Shown here: one piece after another, positions 30,549 to 40,764 of the stretch | Position numbering within the stretch: the first letter of the stretch is position 1 | How the letters are laid out: the number at the start of each line of letters is the position of its first letter | Assembly (NCBI GenBank): GCA_958295975.1 | Contig: OY282446.1 | Coordinates: 124,001 to 188,000, forward strand | Origin: Tepidiformaceae bacterium | Lineage (GTDB): Bacteria > Chloroflexota > Dehalococcoidia > Tepidiformales > Tepidiformaceae | DNA length: 64,000 nt | Direction: 5' to 3' | Translations under genes and position numbers: made by a program | The notes under the pieces: generated by a model | Database searches by the model: none | What the model saw: only the letters and a program-made list of their open reading frames with translations | What the model was told of the DNA's origin: nothing

Positions 30549-30934
30549 TCTTCGTCGATACCAACGTCTTCATGTACGCGGTCGGGCGGGAGCACCCGTT
30601 GCAAGACCCCGCCCGCGCATTCTTCGCCGAAACCGCGCGCGCCCGGACGTCCCTCTTCACTTCGGCGGAGGTGCTGCAGGAGTTGGCGCATGCGTACATC
30701 ACCCGTCAGCGGCTGGAAACGCTGGATGCGGCGCTGGCGCTCGTCTCACGCTCGGCCGTGGAGGTGTGGCCACTGGAAAGCGGGGACGTCATGCTCGCCC
30801 TGCAACTCCACGAGCGGCACCCGACGCTGCAAGCCCGCGACCTCTGCCATCTTGCGAGCTGCCGCCGCCGCGGCGTGCGCACGATCAAGACCTTCGACCG
30901 GGCCCTTCACGCCGTGGCGGGCGCGCCCGCCTGA
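30545..30934 (+). CDS. PIN-domain toxin, VapC family
   Basis: The 129-residue protein has FVDTNVFMYAVG at the start, SAEVLQELAHAYI, ARDLCHLASC and IKTFDRAL near the end, giving the acidic residues of a PIN ribonuclease. It overlaps its antitoxin gene by GTGA. It is not closely similar to the PIN protein at 5700-6119, so the two pairs are independent rather than a duplication. Confidence 0.86.
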   Translation: MIFVDTNVFMYAVGREHPLQDPARAFFAETARARTSLFTSAEVLQELAHAYITRQRLETLDAALALVSRSAVEVWPLESGDVMLALQLHERHPTLQARDLCHLASCRRRGVRTIKTFDRALHAVAGAPA

Positions 30935-30952
30935 TCCTTCCCGATGATCCGT

Positions 30953-30958
30953 TAAGAT
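30953..30958 (+). promoter_or_regulatory. -10 box of the polysaccharide cluster
   Basis: TAAGAT lies nine bases before ATG 30968, with no Shine-Dalgarno site between. Confidence 0.4.
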
Positions 30959-30967
30959 TGCGCGCGG

Positions 30968-32104
30968 ATGAGCGCCGCCGTTCTCTGCCTGCTCCCGCGC
31001 ATGGACGACACCCGCATCGCCAGGCGCATCGCCATGCTGCGCGAGGCCGGATGCGAGGTGGAGGCGGCGGCCTTCGCGCGCGACGACCGCGCCGGGTCCG
31101 GCCAGCCGCCGGGTTGCGCGGTCGAGCCGCTCGGCCAGCTCCGCCAGGGGCGCTACGCCGCCCGCATCCCGCGGCTGCTGCGCGCGGCGCGGAAGACGCG
31201 GGCCCTGATCCGCCGCAACGACGCCGTCTACGCCTTCGGGCCCGACCTGGCCCTGCTCGCGCTGCTCGCGGGCGCGGGACTGAGGAGGCCCGTCATCCTC
31301 GAAGTCGCCGACGTGGTGCCCGTCCAGGTCGCCGCTGGCTGGGCGGGGCGCGCCGTTCGCGGCGCGGAGCGGCTGACGGCGGAGCGCTGCGCCCTGCTGG
31401 CGCTGACCACCACGGGCTACCTCCCCTACTACCGCGACTGGCTGGGGGTGACGACGCCCGACCTCATCATCGAGAACAAGGTCGACGCCGCCTTCGCCGC
31501 GTCGGTGCGGGACGCCGGGACCGCGGACGCGCCCGCGGACGGGCCGCTCCGCATCGGCTGGTTCGGCACGCTGCAGGACGACTGGCCCCTGCGCGTGCTG
31601 CAGGCGCTGACCGCCGCCGCGCCGGAGCGTTTCCGCGCCGTGCTCGCCGGGGTGCCGACCTGGCTGGGGGAAGGCGCGGCGGCGGGGGCGGCGCTCTCCC
31701 GGCGAATCGGGGAGAATCCGCACATCGAATTCCGCGGACCCTACCGCTATCCCGACGACCTGCCCGCGCTCTACGGGGGCGTCGATCTGACCATGGCCTG
31801 CTATTCGCCGGAGGTTCCCGACGGCTGGTCGCAGTCGAACCGCTTCTACGAGGCGTGCCTCTTCCGCAGGCCGCTGATCGTGCGCGACGGCTGCGCTGAC
31901 GCCGCGCCGGTGCGCCGCCACGACGTGGGGCTGACGCTCCCGGAATCGGACCCGGACGAAGCCGCCGCCCGCATCCTCGGCACGCCGCCGGAGCGCTGGG
32001 CTCGGTGGCGGGCGAACATGGCCGCGCTTCCCCCCCGCGCGTACGCCTCCGTGGATGAACCGGAGGCGCTGCGGCGGGCGCTCGCGGAGCTGACGCATGG
32101 CTAA
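30968..32104 (+). CDS. GT-B fold glycosyltransferase (GT4-like)
   Basis: The 378-residue protein has an N-terminal half of the GT-B kind (IARRIAMLREAGCEVEAAAF, then AVYAFGPDLALLALLAG) and a C-terminal half with IGWFGTLQDDWPLRVL, the IEFRGPYRYPDDLPALYGGVDLTMACYSPEV donor-site block and NRFYEACLFRRPLIVRDG, where an E-x7-E-like acidic region binds the nucleotide sugar. It is the first gene of a surface-polysaccharide cluster and would add sugars on the cytoplasmic face. Donor and acceptor are unknown. Confidence 0.82.
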   Translation: MSAAVLCLLPRMDDTRIARRIAMLREAGCEVEAAAFARDDRAGSGQPPGCAVEPLGQLRQGRYAARIPRLLRAARKTRALIRRNDAVYAFGPDLALLALLAGAGLRRPVILEVADVVPVQVAAGWAGRAVRGAERLTAERCALLALTTTGYLPYYRDWLGVTTPDLIIENKVDAAFAASVRDAGTADAPADGPLRIGWFGTLQDDWPLRVLQALTAAAPERFRAVLAGVPTWLGEGAAAGAALSRRIGENPHIEFRGPYRYPDDLPALYGGVDLTMACYSPEVPDGWSQSNRFYEACLFRRPLIVRDGCADAAPVRRHDVGLTLPESDPDEAAARILGTPPERWARWRANMAALPPRAYASVDEPEALRRALAELTHG

Positions 32105-33437
32105 CGTCGCGTTCCCGGCGCGGCTGCGGACGGCGCCCGCCATCTCCGCGGCGCGCCCCTTCCTCACGGCCGCGGCGGGGGGGTGGCTGCTCAGCATCTA
32201 TCTGGGGCTGGCGCCGGTCTACCAGATGCCGGGCGTCGGCGACGACCTGCTGCGGCTGGTCAAGGGCGCGCTGCTGGCCGGAGGGCTGGCGATCGTGCTG
32301 CTCCCGCCCCTGCTGGAGCGCAGGCTGCGGCTGCCGGGGGGCTGGCTGGGACCGGTCGCGTTCCTCGGCCTCTACGCGCTCTCGATGCCGGGGCTGGCGC
32401 AGGCGCGGGATACGGCGCTGGTGTTCGCCTTCCTCAAGGACCTCGCGCTGACCGCCGCCTTCTTCTGGTGCTTCTTCCACCTGGCCCGCACGGGGGAGAA
32501 CGTGCGCCTGATCCTCGTCCGCGCGCTCGGCATCATGGCCGCCCTCGCCGCGATCGCGCTGGTCGAGACGCTGCTGATCTGGGCCAGCGACGGAATTCCC
32601 CCGCTCGACCAGGGGAGCCTCGGCATCCACGGCTTCGGCGTGAAGGCGACGGGCTGGTCGATCTCGCTGGCCTTCTTCCTGCCGCTCGTGCTGCTCCCGA
32701 CGGCGGCCTCGCACGACTGGCGGCGCATGGCGCTCATCGCCGGCGTGGCCGCGCTCATCGTCGGCAGCCAGTTCGTGAGCGGCGGACGCACGGGCCTTCT
32801 CGGCTCGCTCATCGCGCTCATCGCGCTGGCGCTCATCCTCAGCGGGTCGCGGTGGACGGCCCTCTCGATACTGGCGGGCATCCTGATCACCGGCGGGATC
32901 GCGCTTTCCCGCGACGCCTATGCCAGGCACCTGTCGGTGGACCACATCTTCACGCCTCCGCCCGACGCGGTGGACTACTGGGGATCGGCGGGCGGCCTGG
33001 AAGCGTTCACCACTGGCCGCATCCAGGGCTACGAGACCGCCTTCGACCGCATCGCCAGCCGTCCCTTCCACGGCCACGGCCTCGAGCGGGTCACGATCGC
33101 CACGCCGTTCGGCGAGCACATCGAGATTCACAACCTGTGGCTCAAGTGGGCCGCCTACGGCGGCGTGTTCGCGCCGCTGCTGTTCGCCGTCATGGCGGGC
33201 GCCATCGTGCGCGACGGCGCCGGGCTGCTCCGCACGGGGGGCGGCAGACGCCTTCCCGCCGCCATGCTCCTGATCGTGGTGCTGGGCCTGCTGGCCACGC
33301 TGTTCGAGCCCGAGGCGCTCCTCGGCGCGTTCCAGTACACCGCCATCTGGTGGGCGGCGGCGGGTGTGCTGATCGGCCTGCGCGCGCGGCGCACGGACCC
33401 ATCCCCCGGCGCGGACGGGGAGGGGGCGGCCCCGTGA
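32097..33437 (+). CDS. O-antigen ligase/polymerase-like membrane protein
   Basis: A 446-residue polytopic protein with about ten to twelve hydrophobic helices and a large loop (about residues 275-345) holding SRPFHGHGLERVTIATPFGEHIEIHNLWLKWAAYGG. That HGHG...HIHN-like loop is the hallmark of the O-antigen ligase/WaaL-Wzy superfamily, which joins lipid-linked sugar chains. The start overlaps the previous gene by eight bases. In an organism without classic LPS it would more likely polymerise or attach an exopolysaccharide. Confidence 0.82.
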   Translation: MANVAFPARLRTAPAISAARPFLTAAAGGWLLSIYLGLAPVYQMPGVGDDLLRLVKGALLAGGLAIVLLPPLLERRLRLPGGWLGPVAFLGLYALSMPGLAQARDTALVFAFLKDLALTAAFFWCFFHLARTGENVRLILVRALGIMAALAAIALVETLLIWASDGIPPLDQGSLGIHGFGVKATGWSISLAFFLPLVLLPTAASHDWRRMALIAGVAALIVGSQFVSGGRTGLLGSLIALIALALILSGSRWTALSILAGILITGGIALSRDAYARHLSVDHIFTPPPDAVDYWGSAGGLEAFTTGRIQGYETAFDRIASRPFHGHGLERVTIATPFGEHIEIHNLWLKWAAYGGVFAPLLFAVMAGAIVRDGAGLLRTGGGRRLPAAMLLIVVLGLLATLFEPEALLGAFQYTAIWWAAAGVLIGLRARRTDPSPGADGEGAAP

Positions 33438-34207
33438 AGGTCTCGATCGTGACGCCGGTCTACAACGACCCGCGCGTGGGCCGCGCGCTGGACTCCATCC
33501 TCGGCCAGCGCATGGACCACGAACTCGAGACCATCGTCGTGGACGCCGCTTCGCGCGACGGCACGCTGGACGTGCTGGAGCGCTATCGCGACCGCATCGA
33601 CGTGCTCATCAGCGAACCGGACCGCGGCATCTACGACGGCATGAACAAGGGCATCGGGCGCGCCACCGGCGACGTGATCGGCATCCTCAACGCGGACGAC
33701 CGCTACTGCGACGATTCCGTCCTGCGCGACGTGACGAACGCCCTCGCGGAGACGGGCGCGGACCTCTGCTACGGGAACATCGTCTACGTGAACGGCAACG
33801 ATCAGCGGCGCAGGGTCTGGAATTCGGGCCCGCCCGGCGACCTCCGGTGGCGGCTGGGCTGGATGCCGCCGCACCCCGCGTTCTTCGCGCGCAAGCATGT
33901 CTACGAGCGCCATGGCGCGTTCAACACCGAATTCCGCATCTCGGCGGACTACGAGCTCATGCTGCGGCTCATGGTCAGGCACCGGATCGGGGCCGTCCAT
34001 CTGGACCGGCCGGTCGTGTTCATGGCCACGGGCGGCATGTCCAACCGCTCCGTCGGCAACGTCGTCAAGGCCAACCTCGAGGTGGGCCGGGCCTGGCGGC
34101 GCAACGGCCTGCGGGGCGGGCAGCTGGCGCCGCTGCTGAAACCGGCGCGCAAGATCCCCCAGTTCGTCAGCGCGGGCCTGGGGAAGGGCGCGGGCACGCG
34201 CGCTTGA
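33434..34207 (+). CDS. GT-A fold glycosyltransferase family 2
   Basis: The 257-residue protein starts KVSIVTPVYNDPRVGRALDS, has VVDAASRDGTLDVLERY, GIYDGMNKGI and the metal-binding GILNADDRYCDD, then HPAFFARKHVYERHGAFN and FRISADYELMLRL. These are the GT2 signatures, especially of the WcaA/WcaE-like branch that builds colanic-acid-type polymers. GTG at 33434 overlaps the previous stop (GTGA). Confidence 0.92.
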   Translation: MKVSIVTPVYNDPRVGRALDSILGQRMDHELETIVVDAASRDGTLDVLERYRDRIDVLISEPDRGIYDGMNKGIGRATGDVIGILNADDRYCDDSVLRDVTNALAETGADLCYGNIVYVNGNDQRRRVWNSGPPGDLRWRLGWMPPHPAFFARKHVYERHGAFNTEFRISADYELMLRLMVRHRIGAVHLDRPVVFMATGGMSNRSVGNVVKANLEVGRAWRRNGLRGGQLAPLLKPARKIPQFVSAGLGKGAGTRA

Positions 34208-34249
34208 CCGGAAGGGCGCGCCCGTAGCACCGTATGCGCGGAGGAGCGC

Positions 34250-35209
34250 ATGAACGTCGTCGTCACGGGCGCGGGGGGCTTCATCGGCCATCACCTCGTG
34301 AACCGGCTGAAGGCCGAGGGGCACCACGTGCGCGGCGTGGACCTGAAGCGCCCGGAGTTCGCCCCCAGCGCCGCCGACGAGTTCCAGATCGCCGACCTGC
34401 GCCACTTCGAGAGCTGCCTGCGCGCCACGGAGGGCATGGACGACGTCTACCAGCTGGCCGCCGACATGGGCGGCATCGGCTACATCAGCGCCAACCACGC
34501 CTTCCTCACGCGCAACAACACGCTCATCAACAGCCACATGCTGGAGGCGGCGCGCCTCTCCCGCGTGCGCCGCTACCTCTACACCAGCTCCGCCTGCGTC
34601 TACCCCAGCTTCCTGCAGAACGGCGCGGACGTGACGCCCCTGCGCGAGACGGAGGCCGTGCCCGCCGACCCGGAGAAGGGCTACGGCTGGGAGAAGCTCT
34701 TCGCCGAGCAGCTGACCGGCTACTACCACGAGGAATGCGGGCTGGACGTGCGCATCGTGCGCTTCCACAACATCTACGGGCCGCTGGGCGCCTACGACGG
34801 CGGGCGCGAGAAGGCCCCCGCCGCCATCTGCCGCAAGGTCGCGCTGGCCCCCGACGGCGGCTGCATCGAGGTCTGGGGCGACGGCCTGCAGACGCGCAGC
34901 TTCTGCTACATCGAGGACTGCATCGAGGGCATCCGCCGCATCATGGAGTCCGGCTACGCCAGGCCCATCAACCTGGGCAGGGACGAGCTCGTCACCGTCA
35001 ACCAGCTGGTGGACGCGGCCTGCGCGGCGGCGGGCAAGGAGCTGACGCGGCGGCACGATCTGACCAGGCCGCAGGGCGTGCGCGGGCGCAACAGCGACAA
35101 CTCCGTGCTCGCGGACCTGCTCGGCTGGCAGCCGGAAACGGCCCTGTGCGAGGGCATCCAACCCACGTACGACTGGATCGCCGCCGAGCTCGTCTCCGCC
35201 TCCCCCTAG
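34250..35209 (+). CDS. GDP-mannose 3,5-epimerase-like SDR
   Basis: The 319-residue extended SDR has GAGGFIG (7-13), the catalytic Tyr145-x3-Lys149 in KGYGWEKLFAEQ, SSACVYPSFLQ with Cys116, and FHNIYGPLGAYDGGREKAPAAICRKV with Lys188. Cys116 and Lys188 fall where plant GDP-mannose 3,5-epimerase has its epimerising acid-base pair, and GRNSDNSVLADLLGWQP matches that family. It would supply GDP-L-galactose or a related sugar for the upstream glycosyltransferases. A GGAGGAG site precedes the ATG. Confidence 0.85.
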   Translation: MNVVVTGAGGFIGHHLVNRLKAEGHHVRGVDLKRPEFAPSAADEFQIADLRHFESCLRATEGMDDVYQLAADMGGIGYISANHAFLTRNNTLINSHMLEAARLSRVRRYLYTSSACVYPSFLQNGADVTPLRETEAVPADPEKGYGWEKLFAEQLTGYYHEECGLDVRIVRFHNIYGPLGAYDGGREKAPAAICRKVALAPDGGCIEVWGDGLQTRSFCYIEDCIEGIRRIMESGYARPINLGRDELVTVNQLVDAACAAAGKELTRRHDLTRPQGVRGRNSDNSVLADLLGWQPETALCEGIQPTYDWIAAELVSASP

Positions 35210-35212
35210 AAT
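35207..35212 (+). promoter_or_regulatory. -10 box overlapping the epimerase stop codon
   Basis: TAGAAT begins with the TAG stop of the epimerase gene and lies seven bases before GTG 35220, giving a leaderless-type start for the ABC exporter. Confidence 0.5.
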
Positions 35213-35219
35213 GCCCCGC

Positions 35220-36137
35220 GTGGGCGAGGCCGTCATCGAGACGCGCGGGCTGCGCAAGCGCTACGGCGACGTGGAGGCCGTGCGCGGCATCGACCTGCGC
35301 GTCGAGCGCGGCGAGGTGTTCGCCCTGCTCGGCCCCAACGGCGCGGGCAAGACGACCACCGTGGAGATCCTCGAGGGCCACCGCACGCGCTCCGGCGGCG
35401 AGGCGCGCGTGCTCGGCTTCGACCCCGAACGGAACGCCGTCGCCCTGCGCGAGCGCACCGGCATCGTGCTCCAGCACACGGGCCTCGAGCCCTACCTGAC
35501 CGTGGCCGAGACGATCGACCTCTTCCGCGGCTACTATCCGCGCCCCCTGCCGCTCGACGAGGCGCTGGCCGTGACGGGGCTGGAGGCGGAGCGCGACCGG
35601 CGCGTGCGGCGGCTCTCCGGCGGCCAGCAACGGCGGCTCGACGTGGCCGTGGGGCTGGCGGGCGACCCCGAACTGCTCTTCCTCGACGAGCCCACGACGG
35701 GCTTCGACCCGTCCGCGCGGCGCGGCGCCTGGGCGATGATCCGCGGCCTGCGCGCGCTCGGCAAGACGGTGCTGCTCACCACCCACTACCTCGACGAGGC
35801 GCAGGCGCTGGCGGACCGCGTAGCCATCATGGCGCGCGGCGAGATCGTGACCGTGGACGCGCCCGCGCGGCTGGTGGCGGCGGAGGACGCCTCCCTCATC
35901 CGCTTCCGCGCGCCGGAGGACGCCGCCCTGCCCGCCGCCCTCGCCCCGCGCGCGACGCACGCGGACGGGTACGTCGAATTGCGCTCGCCGGACCCCGTGC
36001 GCGACCTCAACGCCCTCACCGGCTGGGCGCTGGCCGGGGGCGCGGCGCTGGCGGAGCTGACCGTGAGCCGCCCCTCGCTCGAGGACGTGTACCTGCGCCT
36101 GACGGGCGGCGACGGCGGCGCGGAGGGGGAGGCGTGA
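35220..36137 (+). CDS. ABC-2 type exporter ATP-binding protein
   Basis: The 305-residue ATPase has Walker A GPNGAGKTT, Q-loop VLQHTGLEPYLTVAETIDLFRGYY, signature LSGGQQRRLDVA, Walker B LLFLDEPTTGFDPSARR and the His switch TTHYLDEAQAL. A C-terminal accessory domain of about 85 residues follows, as in drug- and lipid-exporting DrrA-like ATPases. GTG at 35220 is chosen from the TAGAAT box; ATG 35211 lies inside that box and is the alternative. The permease follows with a GTGA overlap. Confidence 0.93.
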   Translation: MGEAVIETRGLRKRYGDVEAVRGIDLRVERGEVFALLGPNGAGKTTTVEILEGHRTRSGGEARVLGFDPERNAVALRERTGIVLQHTGLEPYLTVAETIDLFRGYYPRPLPLDEALAVTGLEAERDRRVRRLSGGQQRRLDVAVGLAGDPELLFLDEPTTGFDPSARRGAWAMIRGLRALGKTVLLTTHYLDEAQALADRVAIMARGEIVTVDAPARLVAAEDASLIRFRAPEDAALPAALAPRATHADGYVELRSPDPVRDLNALTGWALAGGAALAELTVSRPSLEDVYLRLTGGDGGAEGEA

Positions 36138-36910
36138 GGGCGCTGCGGCTGGCCCTGCGCCAGGTGAAGTACGAGGAGCGGGCCTTCCGGCGCAACCCGG
36201 CGGCGGCCTTCTTCACGTTCGCCTTCCCGCTCATCTTCCTCGTCATCCTCACCGTCATCTTCGGGAACAGCGACATCGAGGCGGGGGAGCGCGTGATCAG
36301 CGGGGCCACCTTCTACGTGCCCGCCATCACGGCGCTCACGGTGGTGAACACCTGCTACACCTCGGTCGCCATGAGCTGGGTGTACGACCGCGACGCGGGC
36401 GTGCTCAAGCGCATCCGCGGCGCGCCCCTGCCCGCGTGGGCCTTCCTCTTCGGGCGCATCGCCTACGCGATCATCGTGATGCTGGCCCTGACCGTCATCG
36501 TGGCGGCCTTCGGGCGCCTCTTCTACGGCGTCTCCCTGCCGGGCGCGACCGCGCCCGCGGTGGTCGTCACGCTGGCGGTGGGCGCGTTCGCCTTCTGCGC
36601 GCTGGGGCTGGCGGTGGCGGCGGCCATCCCCAACGCCGACGCCGCGCCCGCCATCGTCAACGCCACGGCCCTGCCCCTGCTCTTCATCTCCGACATCTTC
36701 ATCCCGCCCGACGTGGGCACGCCCGTGTGGGTCGAGCGGGTGAGCGCCATCTTCCCCGTCCGCCATCTGTCGGAGGCGCTGCAGACGGGCTTCAACCCCT
36801 TCGAAGCGGGCGCGGGCTTCGAGCCGGTCCATCTGGGCGCGCTCGCCGCCTGGGGCGTGGCCGGGCTGCTGCTGGCGCTGCGCTTCGGCTCGTGGGAGCC
36901 GCGCCGGTGA
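36134..36910 (+). CDS. ABC-2 type permease
   Basis: The 258-residue membrane protein has six hydrophobic segments (about residues 24-44, 59-78, 106-130, 138-165, 171-190 and 235-252). It carries the ABC-2 signature region RHLSEALQTGFNPFEAG after the fifth helix. It forms the exporter with the preceding ATPase; cargo is not evident, though placement after a polysaccharide cluster allows a link. The independent promoter argues for a separate role. Confidence 0.9.
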   Translation: MRALRLALRQVKYEERAFRRNPAAAFFTFAFPLIFLVILTVIFGNSDIEAGERVISGATFYVPAITALTVVNTCYTSVAMSWVYDRDAGVLKRIRGAPLPAWAFLFGRIAYAIIVMLALTVIVAAFGRLFYGVSLPGATAPAVVVTLAVGAFAFCALGLAVAAAIPNADAAPAIVNATALPLLFISDIFIPPDVGTPVWVERVSAIFPVRHLSEALQTGFNPFEAGAGFEPVHLGALAAWGVAGLLLALRFGSWEPRR

Positions 36911-36953
36911 ACGGGCTTGCGCGCCGCCCGCGGCTGTGATCGGATCGTCGCCG

Positions 36954-37763
36954 ATGTTCCGCCCCGGCGTCACGCCCCCGCGCGACCGCGACGACACGGC
37001 GCTCTGGATGCTGGTCCAGCGCGACCGCGTGCTCCTGCGCGAGGGCGACGCGGGGCTGGCCGGCCCCGAGCGGGCGGCGCGGCTGGCGGGCGCGGGCACG
37101 GCCCACTACCTCGGCACGCTCGACGGACGCCAGCTGTGGGCCGCGGGCGTGGACGACGGGGCCGAGGCGGACGAGGGCTGGCGCTTCTCCGACCTGTTCT
37201 CGTTCCACGCGCTGGCGGGCGACGAGCGCTGGCTGGCGGCGGGCCGCGCCGTGCAGATCGTCGAGTGGGAGCGCACGCACCGCTTCTGCGGGCGCTGCGG
37301 CGCGCCCACCGAACAGGCCCGGGGCGAGCGCGCCATGCGCTGCCGGCGGTGCGGCCTGCTCGCCTTCCCGCGGCTTTCGCCCGCCGTCATCGTCCTCATC
37401 CACCGTGGCGACGAGGCGCTGCTGGCGCGCAGCCACCGCTTCCCCGAGGGCATGTACAGCGCGCTCGCGGGCTTCGTGGAGCCGGGCGAGACGGTCGAGG
37501 GCGCGCTCATGCGGGAGGTCGAGGAGGAAGTGGGCGTGCGCGTGCGCAACCTGGAGTATCGGGGCAGCCAGCCCTGGCCCTTCCCCAACTCGCTCATGCT
37601 CGGCTTCTTCGCGGAGTACGCGGGCGGCAAGATCGTGCCGGAGGCGGCGGAGATCGCGGACGCGGCGTGGTTCCCCGCGGACGCCCTGCCGGCCATCCCG
37701 GGGCCGATCAGCATCGCCAACCGGCTCATCACCTCCTGGGTCGCGCGCCGCGGCGCCGGCTGA
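36954..37763 (+). CDS. nudC: NAD+/NADH diphosphatase
   Basis: The 269-residue protein has an N-terminal domain, a zinc ribbon (Cys112, Cys115, Cys130, Cys133: FCGRCG...CRRCG), and a Nudix box at about 173-195 (GFVEPGETVEGALMREVEEE). It ends with the NudC-specific SQPWPFPNSLMLGF motif. NudC splits NAD(H) and removes NAD caps from RNA. An in-frame GTG at 36936 would add six residues; ATG 36954 fits the family better. The stop overlaps the next ATG (TGATG). Confidence 0.94.
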   Translation: MFRPGVTPPRDRDDTALWMLVQRDRVLLREGDAGLAGPERAARLAGAGTAHYLGTLDGRQLWAAGVDDGAEADEGWRFSDLFSFHALAGDERWLAAGRAVQIVEWERTHRFCGRCGAPTEQARGERAMRCRRCGLLAFPRLSPAVIVLIHRGDEALLARSHRFPEGMYSALAGFVEPGETVEGALMREVEEEVGVRVRNLEYRGSQPWPFPNSLMLGFFAEYAGGKIVPEAAEIADAAWFPADALPAIPGPISIANRLITSWVARRGAG

Positions 37764-38320
37764 TGCGCCTCGCGGTCGCGCTGACGGCGGCGCTGGCCGC
37801 CGCCCTCGTCGCCGCCCCCCGCGCGGGCGGCGGGGCGACGGAGCCCGCGCCCCTGCCGTACGCGGCCACCGTCCCCGGCGTGGCCGCCGACGCGGGTGCG
37901 CTCGCCTGCGGCGCCCGGCTGCCCGACGGCTGCCCGCTCGCCACGGCCACGCTCATCGCAAGCGGCGCGGGCGGGAGCGCCCTCCTCACGGTGGAGATCG
38001 CGGACACTTCGGAGACGCGGCGGCGCGGCCTCATGTTCCGCCGCTCGCTGCCCGAATTCGGGGGCATGCTGTTCGCCTTCCCGCGCATCGGCCAGGGCGG
38101 CTTCTGGATGAAGGACACACCCATCCCGCTCGACATCGCCTTCCTCGCGGGCGACGGCACGGTGCTGGAGATCGCGCGCGGCGTCCCCTTCAGCCTCGCC
38201 ATCCTCCGGCCCGCGCGCCCCTACGCCTACGCGCTGGAGGTGAACGGGGGCTGGTTCGAGCGCCGGGGCCTCGGCCCGGGCGACCGCATCGCCGTGCCCC
38301 CCGGCCTGCGGGGCCGCTAG
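37763..38320 (+). CDS. secreted or anchored DUF192 protein
   Basis: The 185-residue protein begins with a signal peptide (MRLAVALTAALAAALVAAPRA). The DUF192 domain follows: LLTVEIADTSETRRRGLMFRRSLP, GGMLFAFPRIGQGGFWMKDTPIPLDIAFL and YALEVNGGWFERRGLGPGDRI. The family is small, beta-rich and extracytoplasmic, with no known activity. The region 40-65 contains a Cys pair that could form a disulfide. It is coupled to nudC by a one-base overlap. Confidence 0.88.
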   Translation: MRLAVALTAALAAALVAAPRAGGGATEPAPLPYAATVPGVAADAGALACGARLPDGCPLATATLIASGAGGSALLTVEIADTSETRRRGLMFRRSLPEFGGMLFAFPRIGQGGFWMKDTPIPLDIAFLAGDGTVLEIARGVPFSLAILRPARPYAYALEVNGGWFERRGLGPGDRIAVPPGLRGR

Positions 38321-38333
38321 CGGGCGGCGCGCG

Positions 38334-38726
38334 CTACTCCCCTTCCTCCGCGTCCATGATGGCGAGGAAGCCGAGGCGACGCTGAACGTCGTCCTCGTCC
38401 GGGTGAATCTCCACGCGGTAGATGGCCCCGAAGGGGAGGAACACCTGGATGTCGTGATCGTGGTCCTCGCGCTGCGTGTGGAGCGCCACCCAGCGCTCGG
38501 AGACGCCCGCGATGGCCTTCACGAAGTGCCGCGCGCCGTCCACCGTGTACAGCTCGACGATGGGCCGCGTGCACACGACCTGGCTGCAGAAGGCCGCGAT
38601 GGAGCGCGGCAGCGTCTGCTCGAAGAACTCGCGGTCGAAGGGCGGCCCGCCCGCGGCGGTCGCCTGCGCGGCCACGGACGGCGCGACGACGCCGGGGGGC
38701 AGGAAGAGGGCGGTCTGCGGCGGCAT
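38334..38726 (-). CDS. hypothetical protein, divergent from methylmalonyl-CoA mutase
   Basis: The 130-residue protein has an N-terminal Pro/Ala-rich segment, a central helix REFFEQTLPRSIAAFCSQVVC, and a beta-rich second half (VELYTVDGARHFVKAI, WVALHTQREDHDHDIQVFLPFGAIYRVEIHPDED). The fold is unknown to me. TAGGCT at 38741-38736 lies nine bases before the ATG. Its divergence from the mutase gene gives no clear functional clue. Confidence 0.6.
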   Translation of the reverse strand: MPPQTALFLPPGVVAPSVAAQATAAGGPPFDREFFEQTLPRSIAAFCSQVVCTRPIVELYTVDGARHFVKAIAGVSERWVALHTQREDHDHDIQVFLPFGAIYRVEIHPDEDDVQRRLGFLAIMDAEEGE

Positions 38727-38763
38727 CGCGCCCGCAGCCTACGCCCGCGGCGCGGGGCCGCGC

Positions 38764-38769
38764 TACACT
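38764..38769 (+). promoter_or_regulatory. -10 box of methylmalonyl-CoA mutase gene
   Basis: TACACT lies 21 bases before the ATG; a GGAGG site at 38779-38783 follows, so this mRNA has a short normal leader. Confidence 0.45.
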
Positions 38770-38790
38770 GGACGCGACGGAGGTCCGCGC

Positions 38791-40506
<1,716 letters not shown>

Positions 40507-40515
40507 CCACGCGCG

Positions 40516-40521
40516 TAGACT
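40516..40521 (+). promoter_or_regulatory. -10 box of the zinc-ribbon gene
   Basis: TAGACT lies 30 bases before ATG 40552, with GGAGG at 40538-40542 in the leader. Confidence 0.45.
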
Positions 40522-40551
40522 CGCGCCCATCCCATTGTGGAGGCGAACGCC

Positions 40552-40764
40552 ATGACGCTGGAACGAATCGCCTATTCCTGCGCGAAATGCTCCAACCCCA
40601 CGTACGCGACGGAGGAGATCCGCGCCACCGGCAAGTACAGCCGCTTCTTCGACGTGCAGAACAAGAAGTTCACCGCCGTCATCTGCGAGAACTGCGGCTA
40701 CGCCGATTTCTACCGCGCCGAGGGCGGCAAGGGCGGGAACATCCTCGACTTCTTCACCAGCTAG
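40552..40764 (+). CDS. zinc-ribbon protein, YpzJ-like
   Basis: A 70-residue protein with CAKC near the start and CENCGYADFY in the middle, and the strongly conserved RFFDVQNKKFTAVICENCGY and GNILDFF at the end. This matches a small family of predicted nucleic-acid-binding zinc ribbons (YpzJ-like) with no established role. ATG 40552 follows GGAGG; GTG 40537 is an upstream alternative overlapping that site. It converges with the next gene, overlapping by four bases. Confidence 0.88.
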   Translation: MTLERIAYSCAKCSNPTYATEEIRATGKYSRFFDVQNKKFTAVICENCGYADFYRAEGGKGGNILDFFTS

